DNA of 59,574 bases from Roseomonas sp. GC11 (GTDB lineage: Bacteria; Pseudomonadota; Alphaproteobacteria; Acetobacterales; Acetobacteraceae): positions 1-59,574 of the forward strand of contig NZ_JANFNY010000028.1 of NCBI RefSeq assembly GCF_024437745.1. The letters are read 5' to 3'. Below, in pieces: positions 34,436 to 43,064 of the stretch. The first letter of the stretch is position 1. Each line of letters begins with the position of its first letter. The notes beneath the pieces were generated by a model. It did no database searches. It saw only the letters and a list, made by a program, of their open reading frames with translations, and was not told the origin of the DNA. The translations under genes and the position numbers were made by a program.

Positions 34436-36418
34436 ATGAGCGACACCAACCAGCCTGCCGCGCGCGAGCGCATCGAGCTTGAGGATATCGGCAGCAATCC
34501 CAGCCCGGAGCAGACCATCGGCAGCCTGATCGCCCGCCGCCTCTCCCGCCGCGCGGCACTGCGCGGGTTGATGGGCAGCGCCGCCGGGTTGACCTTCGCC
34601 GATCAGCTCCTGGCCTCCGCCACGCCGGCCGCCGCCCAGGCGCCGGCCCCGGCCGCCTCGCCCTCCAGCCTCGGCTTCCGCGAGATCGCCCACCAGCTCA
34701 CCGAGCGCGACGCGGTGCCGGAAGGCTACGAGATCCAGCCCGTGATCCGCTGGGGCGACGCCGTGCTGCCCGACGCCCCGGCCTTCGACCCGCAGCGGCA
34801 GAGCGCCGCCGCCCAGGCGACGCAGTTCGGCTACAACAACGATTTCATCGAGTTCTTCCCGCTGCCGCGCGGCAGCCGCAGCGGCACCCACGGCCTGCTG
34901 GCGGTGAACCACGAATACACCGATCCGCACCTGATGTTCCCCGGCCTGACCGATGAGGAAGCCGCCCGCCAGAAGCCGACGCGCGAGCAGGCGCTGACCG
35001 AGATGGCGGCGCATGGCATGTCGGTGGTGGAGATCCGGCGCGAGAATGGCCGCTGGGCGCCGGTGCGCGAAAGCCGCCTGAACCGCCGCATCACCGCCGA
35101 AACGCCGATCCGCATCAGCGGCCCGGCCGCCGGCCACCCCCGCCTGCGCACCCAGGCCGACCCCAGCGGGCGCCAGGTGCTCGGCACCCTCAACAACTGC
35201 GCCGGCGGCAGCACCCCCTGGGGCACGGTGCTGACGGCGGAGGAGAACTTCAACCAGTATTTCGGAGGCGCCGCCGCCGAGACGGGCGCGCAGGCCGCCG
35301 CCTACAAGCGCTACGGCATCGTCGCCAAGGCCGGCTATGGCTGGGGCCAGCATGTCGGGCGCTTCAACCTCGACATCGAGCCGAATGAGCCGAACCGCTT
35401 CGGCTGGATCGTCGAATACGACCCGTATGATCCCGACAGCGTGCCGGTGAAGCGCACCGCCCTCGGCCGCTTCAAGCATGAGGGCTGCACCTACGCCATC
35501 TCCGCCGATGGGCGCGTGGTGTTCTACTCGGGCGATGATGAGCGGTTTGACTATGTCTACAAGTTCGTCACCGCCCGGCCCTGGAACCCGAACGACCCCG
35601 CCGCCAACCGCGACCTGATGGACGAGGGCACGCTCTACGTCGCCCGCTTCCTGGATGACGGGCGGATGGAGTGGCTGCCGCTGGTGCATGGCCAGGGCCC
35701 GCTGACCGAGGCCAATGGCTTCGCCAGCCAGGCGGATGTGCTGATCGAGACGCGCCGCGCCGCCGACCTGCTGAAGGCCACGCCCATGGACCGGCCGGAG
35801 GATGTGCAGCCCAACCCGGCCAATGGCCGCGTCTATGCGATGCTGACCAACAACACCCGCCGCAAGCCGGAACAGGTGGACAGGATCAACCCGCGCCCGA
35901 GCAACGCGCATGGCCACGTGATCGAGATGATCCCGCCCGGCGCCGGCACGGACAGGGTGGACCACGCCGCCACCGAGGGGCGGTGGGAGATCTTCCTCAT
36001 CGCCGGCCGGCCCGGCGTCGATGCGGGCGCGCAGTATCACCAGGGGACCAGCGCCGAGGGCTGGCTCTCCTGCCCCGACAACTGCGCCTTCGATGCCAAG
36101 GGCCGCATCTGGATCGCCACCGACGGCGCCCCCGGCACCTCCAAGGTGGCCGATGGCCTCTATGCCGCCGATACCTCCGGCCCCGGGCGCGGGCTGACGA
36201 AGCTGTTCTACCAGGCCCCGACCGGGGCTGAGGTCTGCGGGCCCTGCTTCACCCCGGATGATGAGACGGTCTTCCTCTCCATCCAGCATCCGGGGGATGA
36301 CAAGGGCAGCAACTTCGCCAGCCCCTCCACCCGCTGGCCGGATTTCAACCCGGCCATGCCGCCGCGGCCCAGCGTCATCGCCATCACCCGCAAGGGGGGC
36401 GGGGTGATCGGGAGCTGA
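34436..36418 (+). CDS. PhoX family (DUF839) phosphatase, Tat-exported, long form
   Basis: 660 residues. A twin-arginine leader lies deep in the N-terminus (SRRAALRGLMGSAAGLTFADQL near residue 41), as usual for long PhoX. The mature part has the family blocks VNHEYTDPHLMFPG, NNCAGGSTPWGTVLTAEENF, GRFKHEGCTYA and GEVC-like GAEVCGPCFTPDDETVFLSIQHPG. The ELEDIGSNPSP N-terminus also matches PhoX. These enzymes release phosphate from organic esters in the periplasm with Ca and Fe cofactors. No Pho box could be confirmed upstream. A shorter paralogue lies at 50764. Confidence 0.92.
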   Translation: MSDTNQPAARERIELEDIGSNPSPEQTIGSLIARRLSRRAALRGLMGSAAGLTFADQLLASATPAAAQAPAPAASPSSLGFREIAHQLTERDAVPEGYEIQPVIRWGDAVLPDAPAFDPQRQSAAAQATQFGYNNDFIEFFPLPRGSRSGTHGLLAVNHEYTDPHLMFPGLTDEEAARQKPTREQALTEMAAHGMSVVEIRRENGRWAPVRESRLNRRITAETPIRISGPAAGHPRLRTQADPSGRQVLGTLNNCAGGSTPWGTVLTAEENFNQYFGGAAAETGAQAAAYKRYGIVAKAGYGWGQHVGRFNLDIEPNEPNRFGWIVEYDPYDPDSVPVKRTALGRFKHEGCTYAISADGRVVFYSGDDERFDYVYKFVTARPWNPNDPAANRDLMDEGTLYVARFLDDGRMEWLPLVHGQGPLTEANGFASQADVLIETRRAADLLKATPMDRPEDVQPNPANGRVYAMLTNNTRRKPEQVDRINPRPSNAHGHVIEMIPPGAGTDRVDHAATEGRWEIFLIAGRPGVDAGAQYHQGTSAEGWLSCPDNCAFDAKGRIWIATDGAPGTSKVADGLYAADTSGPGRGLTKLFYQAPTGAEVCGPCFTPDDETVFLSIQHPGDDKGSNFASPSTRWPDFNPAMPPRPSVIAITRKGGGVIGS

Positions 36419-36433
36419 GGCGGCGGTAGAAGA

Positions 36434-36482
36434 CCAGGGGGCGCTGCCCCCTGGACCCCCGCCAGGAGGCTGAGCCTCCTGG
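36434..36482. repeat. Two palindromes with 3-nt loops after PhoX
   Basis: CCAGGGGGC/GCCCCCTGG (36434-36454, loop GCT) and CCAGGAGGC/GCCTCCTGG (36462-36482, loop TGA). Both have 9-bp arms. The layout resembles the composite element at 43943 but the stems differ. A run of eight T follows near 36524. Confidence 0.85.
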
Positions 36483-36556
36483 ACCTCGCGGCCGAAATCC
36501 GCGGGCGAATCGGGGGGGGACTTTTTTTTGCGGCGCGCTGAGGCAATCTGACCGGC

Positions 36557-36727
36557 ATGAACCGGGCCTTCCCCCCCCGGCAGCGGCCGCGCGCGGCCCT
36601 GCCGGACCTCATCCCCTCCAGCCACACCACGCTGCGCCGGGTGGCGGGCTTCGCCCTGCTCGGCCTGTCGCTCTGGCTGGTCTCGGTGCTGGCGCTGTTC
36701 CGCGTCATCATGCGGTTCTTCTCCTGA
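36557..36727 (+). CDS. 56-residue single-pass membrane protein linked to XpaC/TelA
   Basis: A short frame from ATG 36557 to TGA 36725-36727. The first half is basic and Pro-rich (MNRAFPPRQRPRAALPDL), the second is one membrane helix (FALLGLSLWLVSVLALFRVIM) ending RFFS. Its stop overlaps the start of the XpaC-like gene (TGATG), and codon third positions are almost all G or C, as in real genes here. I do not recognise a family. The tight coupling suggests a small membrane partner of the XpaC-TelA pair. Confidence 0.65.
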   Translation: MNRAFPPRQRPRAALPDLIPSSHTTLRRVAGFALLGLSLWLVSVLALFRVIMRFFS

Positions 36728-37494
36728 TGCCGGCCGAGACGCTGTCCCGCCTGCGCGACGAGGCGCGGCGCCTGCGGGGCGGGCTGCTCATCCTCCTCGC
36801 CCTGCCGCTGCTGCCCACCCTCCTGCTCGCGCTCATCCAGGGGTCCGGGCGGCAGATCACCGGGCTGCTGCTGGGGCTGCTGCTGCTGGCCACCGCGATC
36901 CGCACCCTGCGGCGCAGCCTGAAGCGGCGGCATGGGCGGCGCGCGGCCGTCATGGTGGGGGTGGCCACGGCGCTGCTCGCCGTGATGGTGGCCGGGGTGC
37001 CTGTGCCCGGTGGCATCGGCTTCGGCCTGATCGCCGGCTTCGGCGCCCGCCTGCTCTATGTCCGGCCGAAGGAGGAGGAGGCGGAGGAGGAGGCCGCGCG
37101 GGCCGAGCCCCCGCCGCCCGAAGCCGCCGCCCCGCCGCCGCCGGACCTGCTGGAGGTGCCGCGCGCGCGCCTCGCCGGACTGGCCGCCGCCGATGCGCGG
37201 CTGCGCCCGGCCGTGGCGGCGCTGCGCGACCTGCTGGCCGAGCTGGCCCTGCGCCCGGCGCAGCTGCATGAGGCGCGGCGCTTCCTCAACCTGCAACTGG
37301 ACGGGCTGGAGCGCATCGACACCCGCCTGCGCGCCGGGGCCGAGCCGCCGGAGAGCCTGCCCCTGCTGGTGGAGGACATGGCGCGCGGCAGCCTGCAGAT
37401 GCGCGACCGCCTGCGCGCCGCCGAGACCGAGGCGCTGGAAATCCAGGTGAAGGTGCTGGCCGACCGCCTGCGCCAGGAGGGCTATGCATCATGA
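36727..37494 (+). CDS. XpaC-like membrane protein (5-bromo-4-chloroindolyl phosphate hydrolysis family)
   Basis: 255 residues. Three or four membrane segments fill residues 18-115 (GGLLILLALPLLPTLLLALI and AVMVGVATALLAVMVAGV), followed by an acidic-Pro linker and a helical cytoplasmic domain from about 140. The arrangement and its neighbour TelA fit the XpaC family, whose members are almost always paired with TelA. The biochemical role is unknown despite the historical name. The gene overlaps the 56-residue gene at its start and the TelA gene at its end (ATGA). Confidence 0.75.
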   Translation: MPAETLSRLRDEARRLRGGLLILLALPLLPTLLLALIQGSGRQITGLLLGLLLLATAIRTLRRSLKRRHGRRAAVMVGVATALLAVMVAGVPVPGGIGFGLIAGFGARLLYVRPKEEEAEEEAARAEPPPPEAAAPPPPDLLEVPRARLAGLAAADARLRPAVAALRDLLAELALRPAQLHEARRFLNLQLDGLERIDTRLRAGAEPPESLPLLVEDMARGSLQMRDRLRAAETEALEIQVKVLADRLRQEGYAS

Positions 37495-38555
37495 GCGGCG
37501 ACATGACCCGGGAGGCGGCGGCCACCATTCCGCCCGCGCGCGTTGAGGAACTCGCCGCCGGGATTGATCTGCGCGACCCCTCGACCATCCTGCGCTTCGG
37601 CGCGGAGGCGCAGAACCGCGCGGCGGCGGCGGCGGATGCCATGCTCGGCGCCGCGCGCAACCAGGCGACGGGGGAGGCGGGGGATGCCCTCTCCGGCCTG
37701 CTCGCCACGCTGCGCGGCTTCGATGTGACGCAGCTCGGGGAAAAACCCTCCTGGCTCGCCCGCCTCTTCCAGCGCGGCAAGGCCGAGGCGGTGGCGATCC
37801 TCCAGCGCTATGAGACGGTGCGCAGCCAGATCGAGGTGATCGGCGACCGGCTCGATGGCCACCGCACCCGGCTGCTGGAGGATGTGGAGCGGCTGGAGCG
37901 CCTCTATGGCGCCACGCTGGAGTGGTTCCACGCCCTGGCCGAGCATATCGCCGCGGGCGAGGCGGTGCTGGCCCGCACCGATGCCGAGGCCATTCCCGCC
38001 GCCGAGCGCGCCGCCGCCGACCCGGCCGATACCCTGGCGCCGCAGCGGCTGCGCGACCTGCGCGCCGCGCGGGATGAGCTGGACCGCCGCGTGCACGACC
38101 TGCGCCTGACGCGGCAGGTGGCGATGCAATCCCTGCCCGGGCTGCGGCTGATCCAGGAGAATGACAAGGCGCTGGCCGCCAAGATCCATTCCGTCCTGGC
38201 CAATACCGTGCCGCTGTGGCGGACGCAGCTGGCGCAGGCGCTGGCCATCCAGACCATGCGCGAGGCCGGGCAGGCGGTGCGCGCCGCGACGGACCTGACC
38301 AACCGCCTGCTCACCGCCAATGCGGAGACGCTGCGCCAGGGCAATGCCGAGGCGCGTGTGGAGCTGGAGCGCGGCGTCTTCGACATCGCCGCCGTGAAGC
38401 AGGCCAATGCCGCCCTGGTGGCCACCCTGGAGGACAGCCTGCGCATCGCCGAGGAGGGCCGCGCCGCCCGCCGCCAGGCGACGGAGGAACTGGTCAAGGC
38501 CGAGGCCGAGATCCGCCGCGCCCTCTCCGCCGCCCGCCCCGCGCCCCGGACATAG
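37491..38555 (+). CDS. TelA/KlaA-like toxic anion resistance protein
   Basis: 354 residues, nearly all alpha-helical with coiled-coil character, no membrane segment. Typical blocks are ILRFGAEAQNRAAAAADAML, SWLARLFQRGKAEAVAILQRYETV quoted by its core RLFQRGKAEA, LRDLRAARDELDRRVHDL and LPGLRLIQENDKALAAKI. TelA relatives are tied to tellurite, bacteriocin and cell-wall stress responses, mechanism unknown. Start overlaps the XpaC stop by 4 bp. Confidence 0.9.
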   Translation: MSGDMTREAAATIPPARVEELAAGIDLRDPSTILRFGAEAQNRAAAAADAMLGAARNQATGEAGDALSGLLATLRGFDVTQLGEKPSWLARLFQRGKAEAVAILQRYETVRSQIEVIGDRLDGHRTRLLEDVERLERLYGATLEWFHALAEHIAAGEAVLARTDAEAIPAAERAAADPADTLAPQRLRDLRAARDELDRRVHDLRLTRQVAMQSLPGLRLIQENDKALAAKIHSVLANTVPLWRTQLAQALAIQTMREAGQAVRAATDLTNRLLTANAETLRQGNAEARVELERGVFDIAAVKQANAALVATLEDSLRIAEEGRAARRQATEELVKAEAEIRRALSAARPAPRT

Positions 38556-38578
38556 CGCCGCCCGGGAAAAGTTTTTTG

Positions 38579-38600
38579 GTTCTTTTTTCCAAAAAAGAAC
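38579..38600. repeat. AT-rich repeat element, module 1
   Basis: GTTC(T)6CC(A)6GAAC palindrome after GAAAAGTTTTTTG. It follows the TelA stop by 24 bp and may terminate that transcript; the next gene starts 81 bp downstream. Confidence 0.85.
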
Positions 38601-38680
38601 GCTTCTTCTCTCCCCCCTTGACCGCGCTGCCCTGCGGGTCTCCCATTCCTTCCGTCCAAGAAACAGGGGGGAGCAACCCG

Positions 38681-39739
38681 ATGCGTGGCTGGGCCGTGAT
38701 CGAGTGCGGGGAACCGCTGCAGAATGTCGAGCTTTCCATGCCCGACCCGGTGGGCGAGGAGGTGCTGGTCGAGGTGACGCATTGCGGCGTCTGCCATTCC
38801 GACCTGCATATCTGGGAGGGCAGCTACGACCTGGGCAGCCGGGGCAAGATGTCGCTGAAGGACCGTGGCGTGGTGCTGCCGCTGGCGATGGGCCATGAGG
38901 TGGTGGGCCGCGTCGTCAGGCTGGGCCCGGAGGCGAAGGGCGTGGCGGTGGGCGACCTGCGGATTGTCTTCCCCTGGCTGGGCTGCGGCAAATGCGCGCG
39001 CTGCCAGGCGGGCGAGGACAATATGTGCGCCGTGGCGGCGCGCAGCCTGGGCGTCTTCCAGCATGGTGGTTATGCGACGCATGTGATGGCGCGCAGCCCG
39101 CGCCACCTCGTGGCCTTTGACGGGCTGGACCCGGCGGTGGCCGCCACCTATGCCTGTTCCGGCATCACCGTCTATTCCGCCATCCGCAAGGTGATGCCGA
39201 TGCCGCCGGAGGCGCCGGTGGTGGTGGTGGGCGCGGGCGGCCTTGGCCTGAACGCGATCGAGATGCTGAAGGCGCTGGGCCACAAGCGCATCGTCGTCGT
39301 CGATATCTCCGCCGAGAAGCTGGAACTGGCCCAGCGCGCCGGCGCCTCGGACATCGTGCAGGCGGGCGGTGACGACACCACGGCGCGCCTCATCGCCGCC
39401 TGTGGCGGGCCGGTGGAGGCGGTGATCGACCTTGTCAACGGCACCAGCACGGCGCGCTTCGCCTTCGACGCGCTGGCCAAGGGCGGCAAGCTGATCCAGG
39501 TCGGCCTGTTCGGCGGCGAGCTGAACCTGCCCCTGCCGCTGATGGCCACCAAGGCGCTGACGGTGCGCGGCAGTTATGTCGGCAATCCGCAGGAACTGCG
39601 CGAGGTGGTGGAACTGGCGCAGCAGGGCAAGCTTTCCCCGCTGCCGGTGAGCACCGAGCCGGTGGAGCAGGTCAATCTCGTGCTGAACCGCCTGCGCGAT
39701 GGCAAGGTGCAGGGCCGGGTGGTGCTGACCGCCGCCTGA
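38681..39739 (+). CDS. Zinc-dependent alcohol dehydrogenase (MDR family)
   Basis: 352 residues. Catalytic zinc ligands: Cys in THCGVCHSDLH near residue 38, His-Glu in AMGHEVVG near 72, and Cys in YACSG near 157. Structural zinc cysteines: LGCGKCARCQAGEDNMC near 103. The NAD fold has VVVGAGGLGLNAIEM near 182. The start at 38681 has GGGGGGAG 8 bp upstream. It oxidises an alcohol or reduces an aldehyde with NAD(H). The insertion SYDLGSRGKMSLKDRG before the GHE motif is as in a group of quinohaem-associated alphaproteobacterial ADHs. Substrate unknown; stands alone. Confidence 0.92.
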   Translation: MRGWAVIECGEPLQNVELSMPDPVGEEVLVEVTHCGVCHSDLHIWEGSYDLGSRGKMSLKDRGVVLPLAMGHEVVGRVVRLGPEAKGVAVGDLRIVFPWLGCGKCARCQAGEDNMCAVAARSLGVFQHGGYATHVMARSPRHLVAFDGLDPAVAATYACSGITVYSAIRKVMPMPPEAPVVVVGAGGLGLNAIEMLKALGHKRIVVVDISAEKLELAQRAGASDIVQAGGDDTTARLIAACGGPVEAVIDLVNGTSTARFAFDALAKGGKLIQVGLFGGELNLPLPLMATKALTVRGSYVGNPQELREVVELAQQGKLSPLPVSTEPVEQVNLVLNRLRDGKVQGRVVLTAA

Positions 39740-39770
39740 GTTTTTCCTGCAAAACGCTCGCCTTCCCATA

Positions 39771-39846
39771 GGCGTCCCGCTTCATCCCTGAAGTGGGACG
39801 CCAGACCGGAAAAGTCTTTTTGCTTCTTTTTCTTCAGAAAAAGAAG
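39771..39846. repeat. AT-rich repeat element, modules 2 and 3
   Basis: GGCGTCCCGCTTCA and its pairing arm (39771-39802), then GGAAAAGTCTTTTTG and the hairpin CTTCTTTTTCT/AGAAAAAGAAG (39823-39846). The order and spacing match 13949-14023. It sits between convergent genes, a fit place for a bidirectional terminator. Confidence 0.88.
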
Positions 39847-39853
39847 AATCTTT

Positions 39854-41116
39854 CTACAAAAGCTTCTCCACCCAGCGCGCCCAGCCGAGCAGCGCCGCAT
39901 CCTTCCCCTGCGGCGCGACGAGCTGCACGCCGAGCGGCATGCCCGCCGCCCCGGTACCGGCGGGCAGGCTGATGCAGGGGCCATGCAGCGCCGTCCACAG
40001 CGCGTTGCACACCGGCTCGCCGGTGGAGGACAGCCCGGGCGGTGCCTCGCCGGGGGCGGAGGCCGTCAGCAGGAGGTCGAAGCCGCTCATGGCGCTGGCG
40101 AAGGTGGCGCGGGCGGTGGCGAAGGCCGCGCGCGCCTCCTGGAGCGCCGTGGCGGGGTGGCTTTCGGCCCAGTCCAGCCGCTCATTCAGCGTGGCGGAGA
40201 TCTGGCCGCGGGCCGCCATGCGTTCCCAGGCCAGTGCCTGGGCGCTCTCGCCATTCATCACCAGGGCATGGGCGGCATCGGCGGCGCGCAGGGCGGGGGG
40301 CAGGGTGAAGCTTTCCACCCGTGCCCCGGCGCGGGCCAGGGCGGCGGCCACGCGCTCCAGCAGGGCCAGGGTGTCGGGGCTCAGCCGGTCCTCGGCCGGG
40401 CCGGGGCAGAAGGCGATGCGCGGCGCGCCTTCCGGCAGGGCGGAGAAATCCAGCCCCGTCAGCGCCCCGGCGAAGAGGGCGCAATCGGCCACCCCGCGCC
40501 CGAAGACGCCGATGGTGTCGAGGCTTTCGCTCATCACCTTCATGCCGGCGCGGTGGATCAGGCCGAAGCCGGGCTTGAAGCCGGTGACGCCGCAATAGGC
40601 CGCCGGGCGCAGGATGGAGCCCGCCGTCTGCGTGCCGAAGGCAAGGGGGAAGAAGCCCGCCGCCACCCCCGCCGCCGAGCCCTGGCTTGAGCCGCCGGGG
40701 GTGCGCGCCGGGTCATGCGGGTTGGTGGTGGGGCCGGGCTGGCGGGTGGCGAATTCGGTGGTGACAGTCTTGCCCATCACCACCGCCCCGGCGGCGCGGG
40801 CGAGGGCGACGGCGGCGGCATCGGCGCGCGGGCGGTGCCCGGCCCAGATGGGCGAGCCGTATTCCGCCGGCTGCTCCGCCGTGTCCAGCACGTCCTTCAC
40901 GCCGAGGGGCAGGCCGTGCAGCGGGCCGGGCCGCAGGGCGGGGCTGGTGGCATCCTGGCGCACGCGCTCCGGCTCCAGCGTCACGAAGGCCCGGACCGTG
41001 GCCTCGCGCGCGGCGATGCGCGCCAGGCAGGCCTCGGCGAGGGCGGCGGGGGAGAGGCTGCCGGCGGCGATGCGCCGCGCGGCCTCGGTGGCGGGGAGAT
41101 CGGCGGGATCGGTCAT
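39854..41116 (-). CDS. Amidase signature family protein
   Basis: 420 residues. The Ser-cisSer-Lys triad is visible: Lys in LPLGVKDVLDT near residue 72, the Gly/Ser loop PGGSSQGSAAGVAAG near 143 and the nucleophile region FGTQTAGSILRPAAYCG near 163 (the usual GTDTGGSIR is modified to GTQTAGSIL). This group hydrolyses diverse amides and also includes allophanate-hydrolase-like and GatA-like members; no gatB or gatC is near. Cytoplasmic, no signal peptide. Confidence 0.9.
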   Translation of the reverse strand: MTDPADLPATEAARRIAAGSLSPAALAEACLARIAAREATVRAFVTLEPERVRQDATSPALRPGPLHGLPLGVKDVLDTAEQPAEYGSPIWAGHRPRADAAAVALARAAGAVVMGKTVTTEFATRQPGPTTNPHDPARTPGGSSQGSAAGVAAGFFPLAFGTQTAGSILRPAAYCGVTGFKPGFGLIHRAGMKVMSESLDTIGVFGRGVADCALFAGALTGLDFSALPEGAPRIAFCPGPAEDRLSPDTLALLERVAAALARAGARVESFTLPPALRAADAAHALVMNGESAQALAWERMAARGQISATLNERLDWAESHPATALQEARAAFATARATFASAMSGFDLLLTASAPGEAPPGLSSTGEPVCNALWTALHGPCISLPAGTGAAGMPLGVQLVAPQGKDAALLGWARWVEKLL

Positions 41117-41462
41117 GCCGGGGATGCTAGACCGCGTGGCGGGTGGGGCATAGATGGCGGGGCGGAGGAGAGTGGGGGCGCCCCGCTTGCCCGGCGCGCT
41201 GGCCCGGTGCGCCTGCCCGATCGGCCTGCTTGACCATCCGGCGCGTGGCGCGGCAGGCTCTGCGCGCCATGACCCCGAGCCGCGCCCCGCACGCCCGACG
41301 CACCACCCGACGCCGCGGGATCCGCGGTGGCGTGGCCCTGTGCCCGGTGCGCGGAGGAAGGGAAGGAGAGGGATAGCCTCCCGCTCGCCCCGCCCTCCCT
41401 CCGGGAGACTGGAACGCCCCGTGACAGCCGTCGCGGGGCTTTTTTGTTGCCGAGGTGACCCG
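41117..41462. other. 346-bp gene-free region with an intrinsic terminator in front of the SnoaL-like gene
   Basis: The region separates the amidase start (minus) from the SnoaL-like start (plus). The frame upstream of 41463 is open but its Arg/Pro-rich translation matches nothing. The plus strand carries a rho-independent terminator (41416-41445) ending 18 bp before the SnoaL start. Upstream of it, GGAAGGAGAGGGATAG and CTCCCG/CGGGAG complementarity (41382-41407) suggest a folded leader. I cannot assign a known riboswitch or sRNA family. Confidence 0.4.
41416..41445 (+). terminator. Terminator or attenuator upstream of the SnoaL-like gene
   Basis: 9-bp stem GCCCCGTGA/TCGCGGGGC with one G-U pair, loop CAGCCG, then six T. 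No coding gene on the plus strand ends before it, so it either ends an unseen small RNA or attenuates the SnoaL-like gene. Confidence 0.7.
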
Positions 41463-41846
41463 ATGAACGAAGCCCCGATGCAGGACCCCGCCTACCCCGT
41501 GCGGATGCAGCTGGAGGCCTATAATGCCCGCGACATCGACGCCTTCATGGCGTGGTGGGCGGAGGACTGCCGCTGCTACGCCTTCCCGGACACGCTGCTG
41601 GCCGAGGGCGCGGCCGAGATCCGCGCGCGGCATATCGAGCGCTTCCGCGAGCCGGGGCTGTTCGGCCGGCTGCTGTCGCGCGCCGTGGTCGGCAATCTGG
41701 TGGTGGATCACGAGACCGTCCGCCGCAGCTTCCCCGAAGGACCGGGCGAGGTGGATGTGATCTGCCTCTATGAGGTGGAGGGCGGGAAGATCGCCCGCGC
41801 CTGGTTCAGGATGGGCGAGCGCCGTCTGGACCCGCCCACGGCCTGA
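41463..41846 (+). CDS. SnoaL-like / NTF2-fold protein
   Basis: 127 residues. The NTF2-like pattern is clear: QLEAYNARDIDAFMAWWAED at the start, AEIRARHIERF in the second helix, and beta strands VVGNLVVDHETVRRSF and VDVICLYEVEGGKIARAWF. The fold serves as steroid isomerase, polyketide cyclase, or simple binding protein; active-site residues cannot be assigned. It is preceded closely by a terminator-like structure. Confidence 0.8.
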   Translation: MNEAPMQDPAYPVRMQLEAYNARDIDAFMAWWAEDCRCYAFPDTLLAEGAAEIRARHIERFREPGLFGRLLSRAVVGNLVVDHETVRRSFPEGPGEVDVICLYEVEGGKIARAWFRMGERRLDPPTA

Positions 41847-41893
41847 GGGAAAGGGCTGGGTGGCGGGGGAAACCCCGCCTTTCCCTGGCCGCT

Positions 41894-42955
41894 TCAGGCC
41901 ATCCCTGGCTGCGCGGTGGCCGGGACTTGGTTGGCTGGGGCTTGGTTGGCTGGGGCTTGGTTGGCTGGGGCTTCGGCGGCCTTGGCCATCGCCTCGGCGC
42001 GGCTGGCATAGCGCCGCGCCAGCCAGGCACAGAGAAAAAGCTGGATCTGGTGGAACAGCATCAGCGGCAGCACGATCATGCCGAGGCTGGCGGCGGGGAA
42101 GAGGATGTTCGCCATCGGGATGCCGCTGGCCAGGCTCTTCTTGGAGCCGCAGAACACCGCCACCACCTCGTCCGGCTGGCGGAAGCCCAGCGCCCGGCTG
42201 GCCCCCCAGGTGCAGAGCATGACGCCCGCCAGCAGCACCGCGCAGAGCGCCATCACCAGCGCCAGCGTACCGGTGCTCATCTGGTGCCAGATGCCCGCCA
42301 CCATGCCTTCCGAGAAGGCCGAATAGACGGCGAGCAGGATGGAGCCGCGGTCCACCAGCGAGACCACCGGCTTGTGGCGCGTCAGGAAGGCGCCGATCAG
42401 CGGCCGCGCCGCCTGCCCCAGCGCGAAGGGCAGCAGCAGGTGAAGGCAGATATCGATCACCGCCTGCCCGCTGAAGCCGCCCGCCCCCTGGCTGTTCAGC
42501 AGCAGCGCCACCATCAGCGGCGTCAGCAGCATGCCGGCGAGGTTGGACAGCGTGGCCGCGCAGAGCGCCGCCGGCACATTGCCCCCCGCCACTGAGGTGA
42601 AGGCGATGGAGGATTGCACCGTGGAGGGCAGCACGCAGACATAGAGCAGCCCGAGCGTCAGCGCCGGCGGCAGCCAGCCGCCGAGCAGCGTGGTGATGCC
42701 CAGGCCGAAGAGCGGGAAGAGGCCGTAGGTGGCGAGCACCACCAGCCCCTGCAGCCGCCAGTGCAGCAGCCCGCCCAGCACGGCGCGCGGCGCCAGCTTG
42801 GCGCCATGCAGGAAGAACAGCAGCGCGACGCCGGCCGAGGTGCCGTAGCCCACCCACTCCGCCGCCTCGCCCCGGGCGGGCAGCAGCGCGGCGAAGCTGA
42901 CCACCGTCAGCAATTGCAGCATGAAGGGATCGAGGCGGCGGAACAGCGCGGACAT
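41894..42955 (-). CDS. SLC10A7-like bile acid:sodium symporter family transporter
   Basis: 353 residues, about ten membrane segments. The family pattern shows as LFFLHGAKLAP near residue 47, LLYVCVLPSTVQSSIAFTSVAGGN near 105 (core PSTVQSSIAF), and AVFCGSKKSLASGIPMANILF near 270, all characteristic of the YfeH/SLC10A7 group rather than classic ASBT. Substrate not known. The C-terminus ends in an NQAPA repeat encoded by three 15-bp units. It is divergent from a LysR gene, which probably controls it. Confidence 0.92.
   Translation of the reverse strand: MSALFRRLDPFMLQLLTVVSFAALLPARGEAAEWVGYGTSAGVALLFFLHGAKLAPRAVLGGLLHWRLQGLVVLATYGLFPLFGLGITTLLGGWLPPALTLGLLYVCVLPSTVQSSIAFTSVAGGNVPAALCAATLSNLAGMLLTPLMVALLLNSQGAGGFSGQAVIDICLHLLLPFALGQAARPLIGAFLTRHKPVVSLVDRGSILLAVYSAFSEGMVAGIWHQMSTGTLALVMALCAVLLAGVMLCTWGASRALGFRQPDEVVAVFCGSKKSLASGIPMANILFPAASLGMIVLPLMLFHQIQLFLCAWLARRYASRAEAMAKAAEAPANQAPANQAPANQVPATAQPGMA
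41926..41970. repeat. 15-bp tandem repeat, three perfect copies, in the transporter C-terminus
   Basis: CTTGGTTGGCTGGGG occurs three times without mismatch, encoding on the minus strand APANQ units after the last membrane segment. It keeps the frame. Confidence 0.95.
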
Positions 42956-43026
42956 GGGATCAGGCTCCAGCGGAATGGCGCCAGACTAGGCCCCGGCCCC
43001 CGTGGCGGCGAGGCGGAGGCACCCGA

Positions 43027-43050
43027 TATCAGCCAGTGCGTTTTGTGATA
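43027..43050. promoter_or_regulatory. Candidate LysR operator between divergent transporter and regulator
   Basis: TATCA (43027-43031) and TGATA (43046-43050) form an interrupted dyad in the 109-bp divergent gap, ending 14 bp before the LysR start codon. LysR regulators usually bind such T-N11-A-like dyads in the shared intergenic region. Confidence 0.35.
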
Positions 43051-43064
43051 ACAGGCGGGGTATC

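Noticed and set aside
41154-41462. Extended N-terminus of the SnoaL-like protein
   Set aside because: The Arg/Pro-rich extension matches nothing and would run through an intrinsic terminator. The NTF2 fold begins just after 41463.
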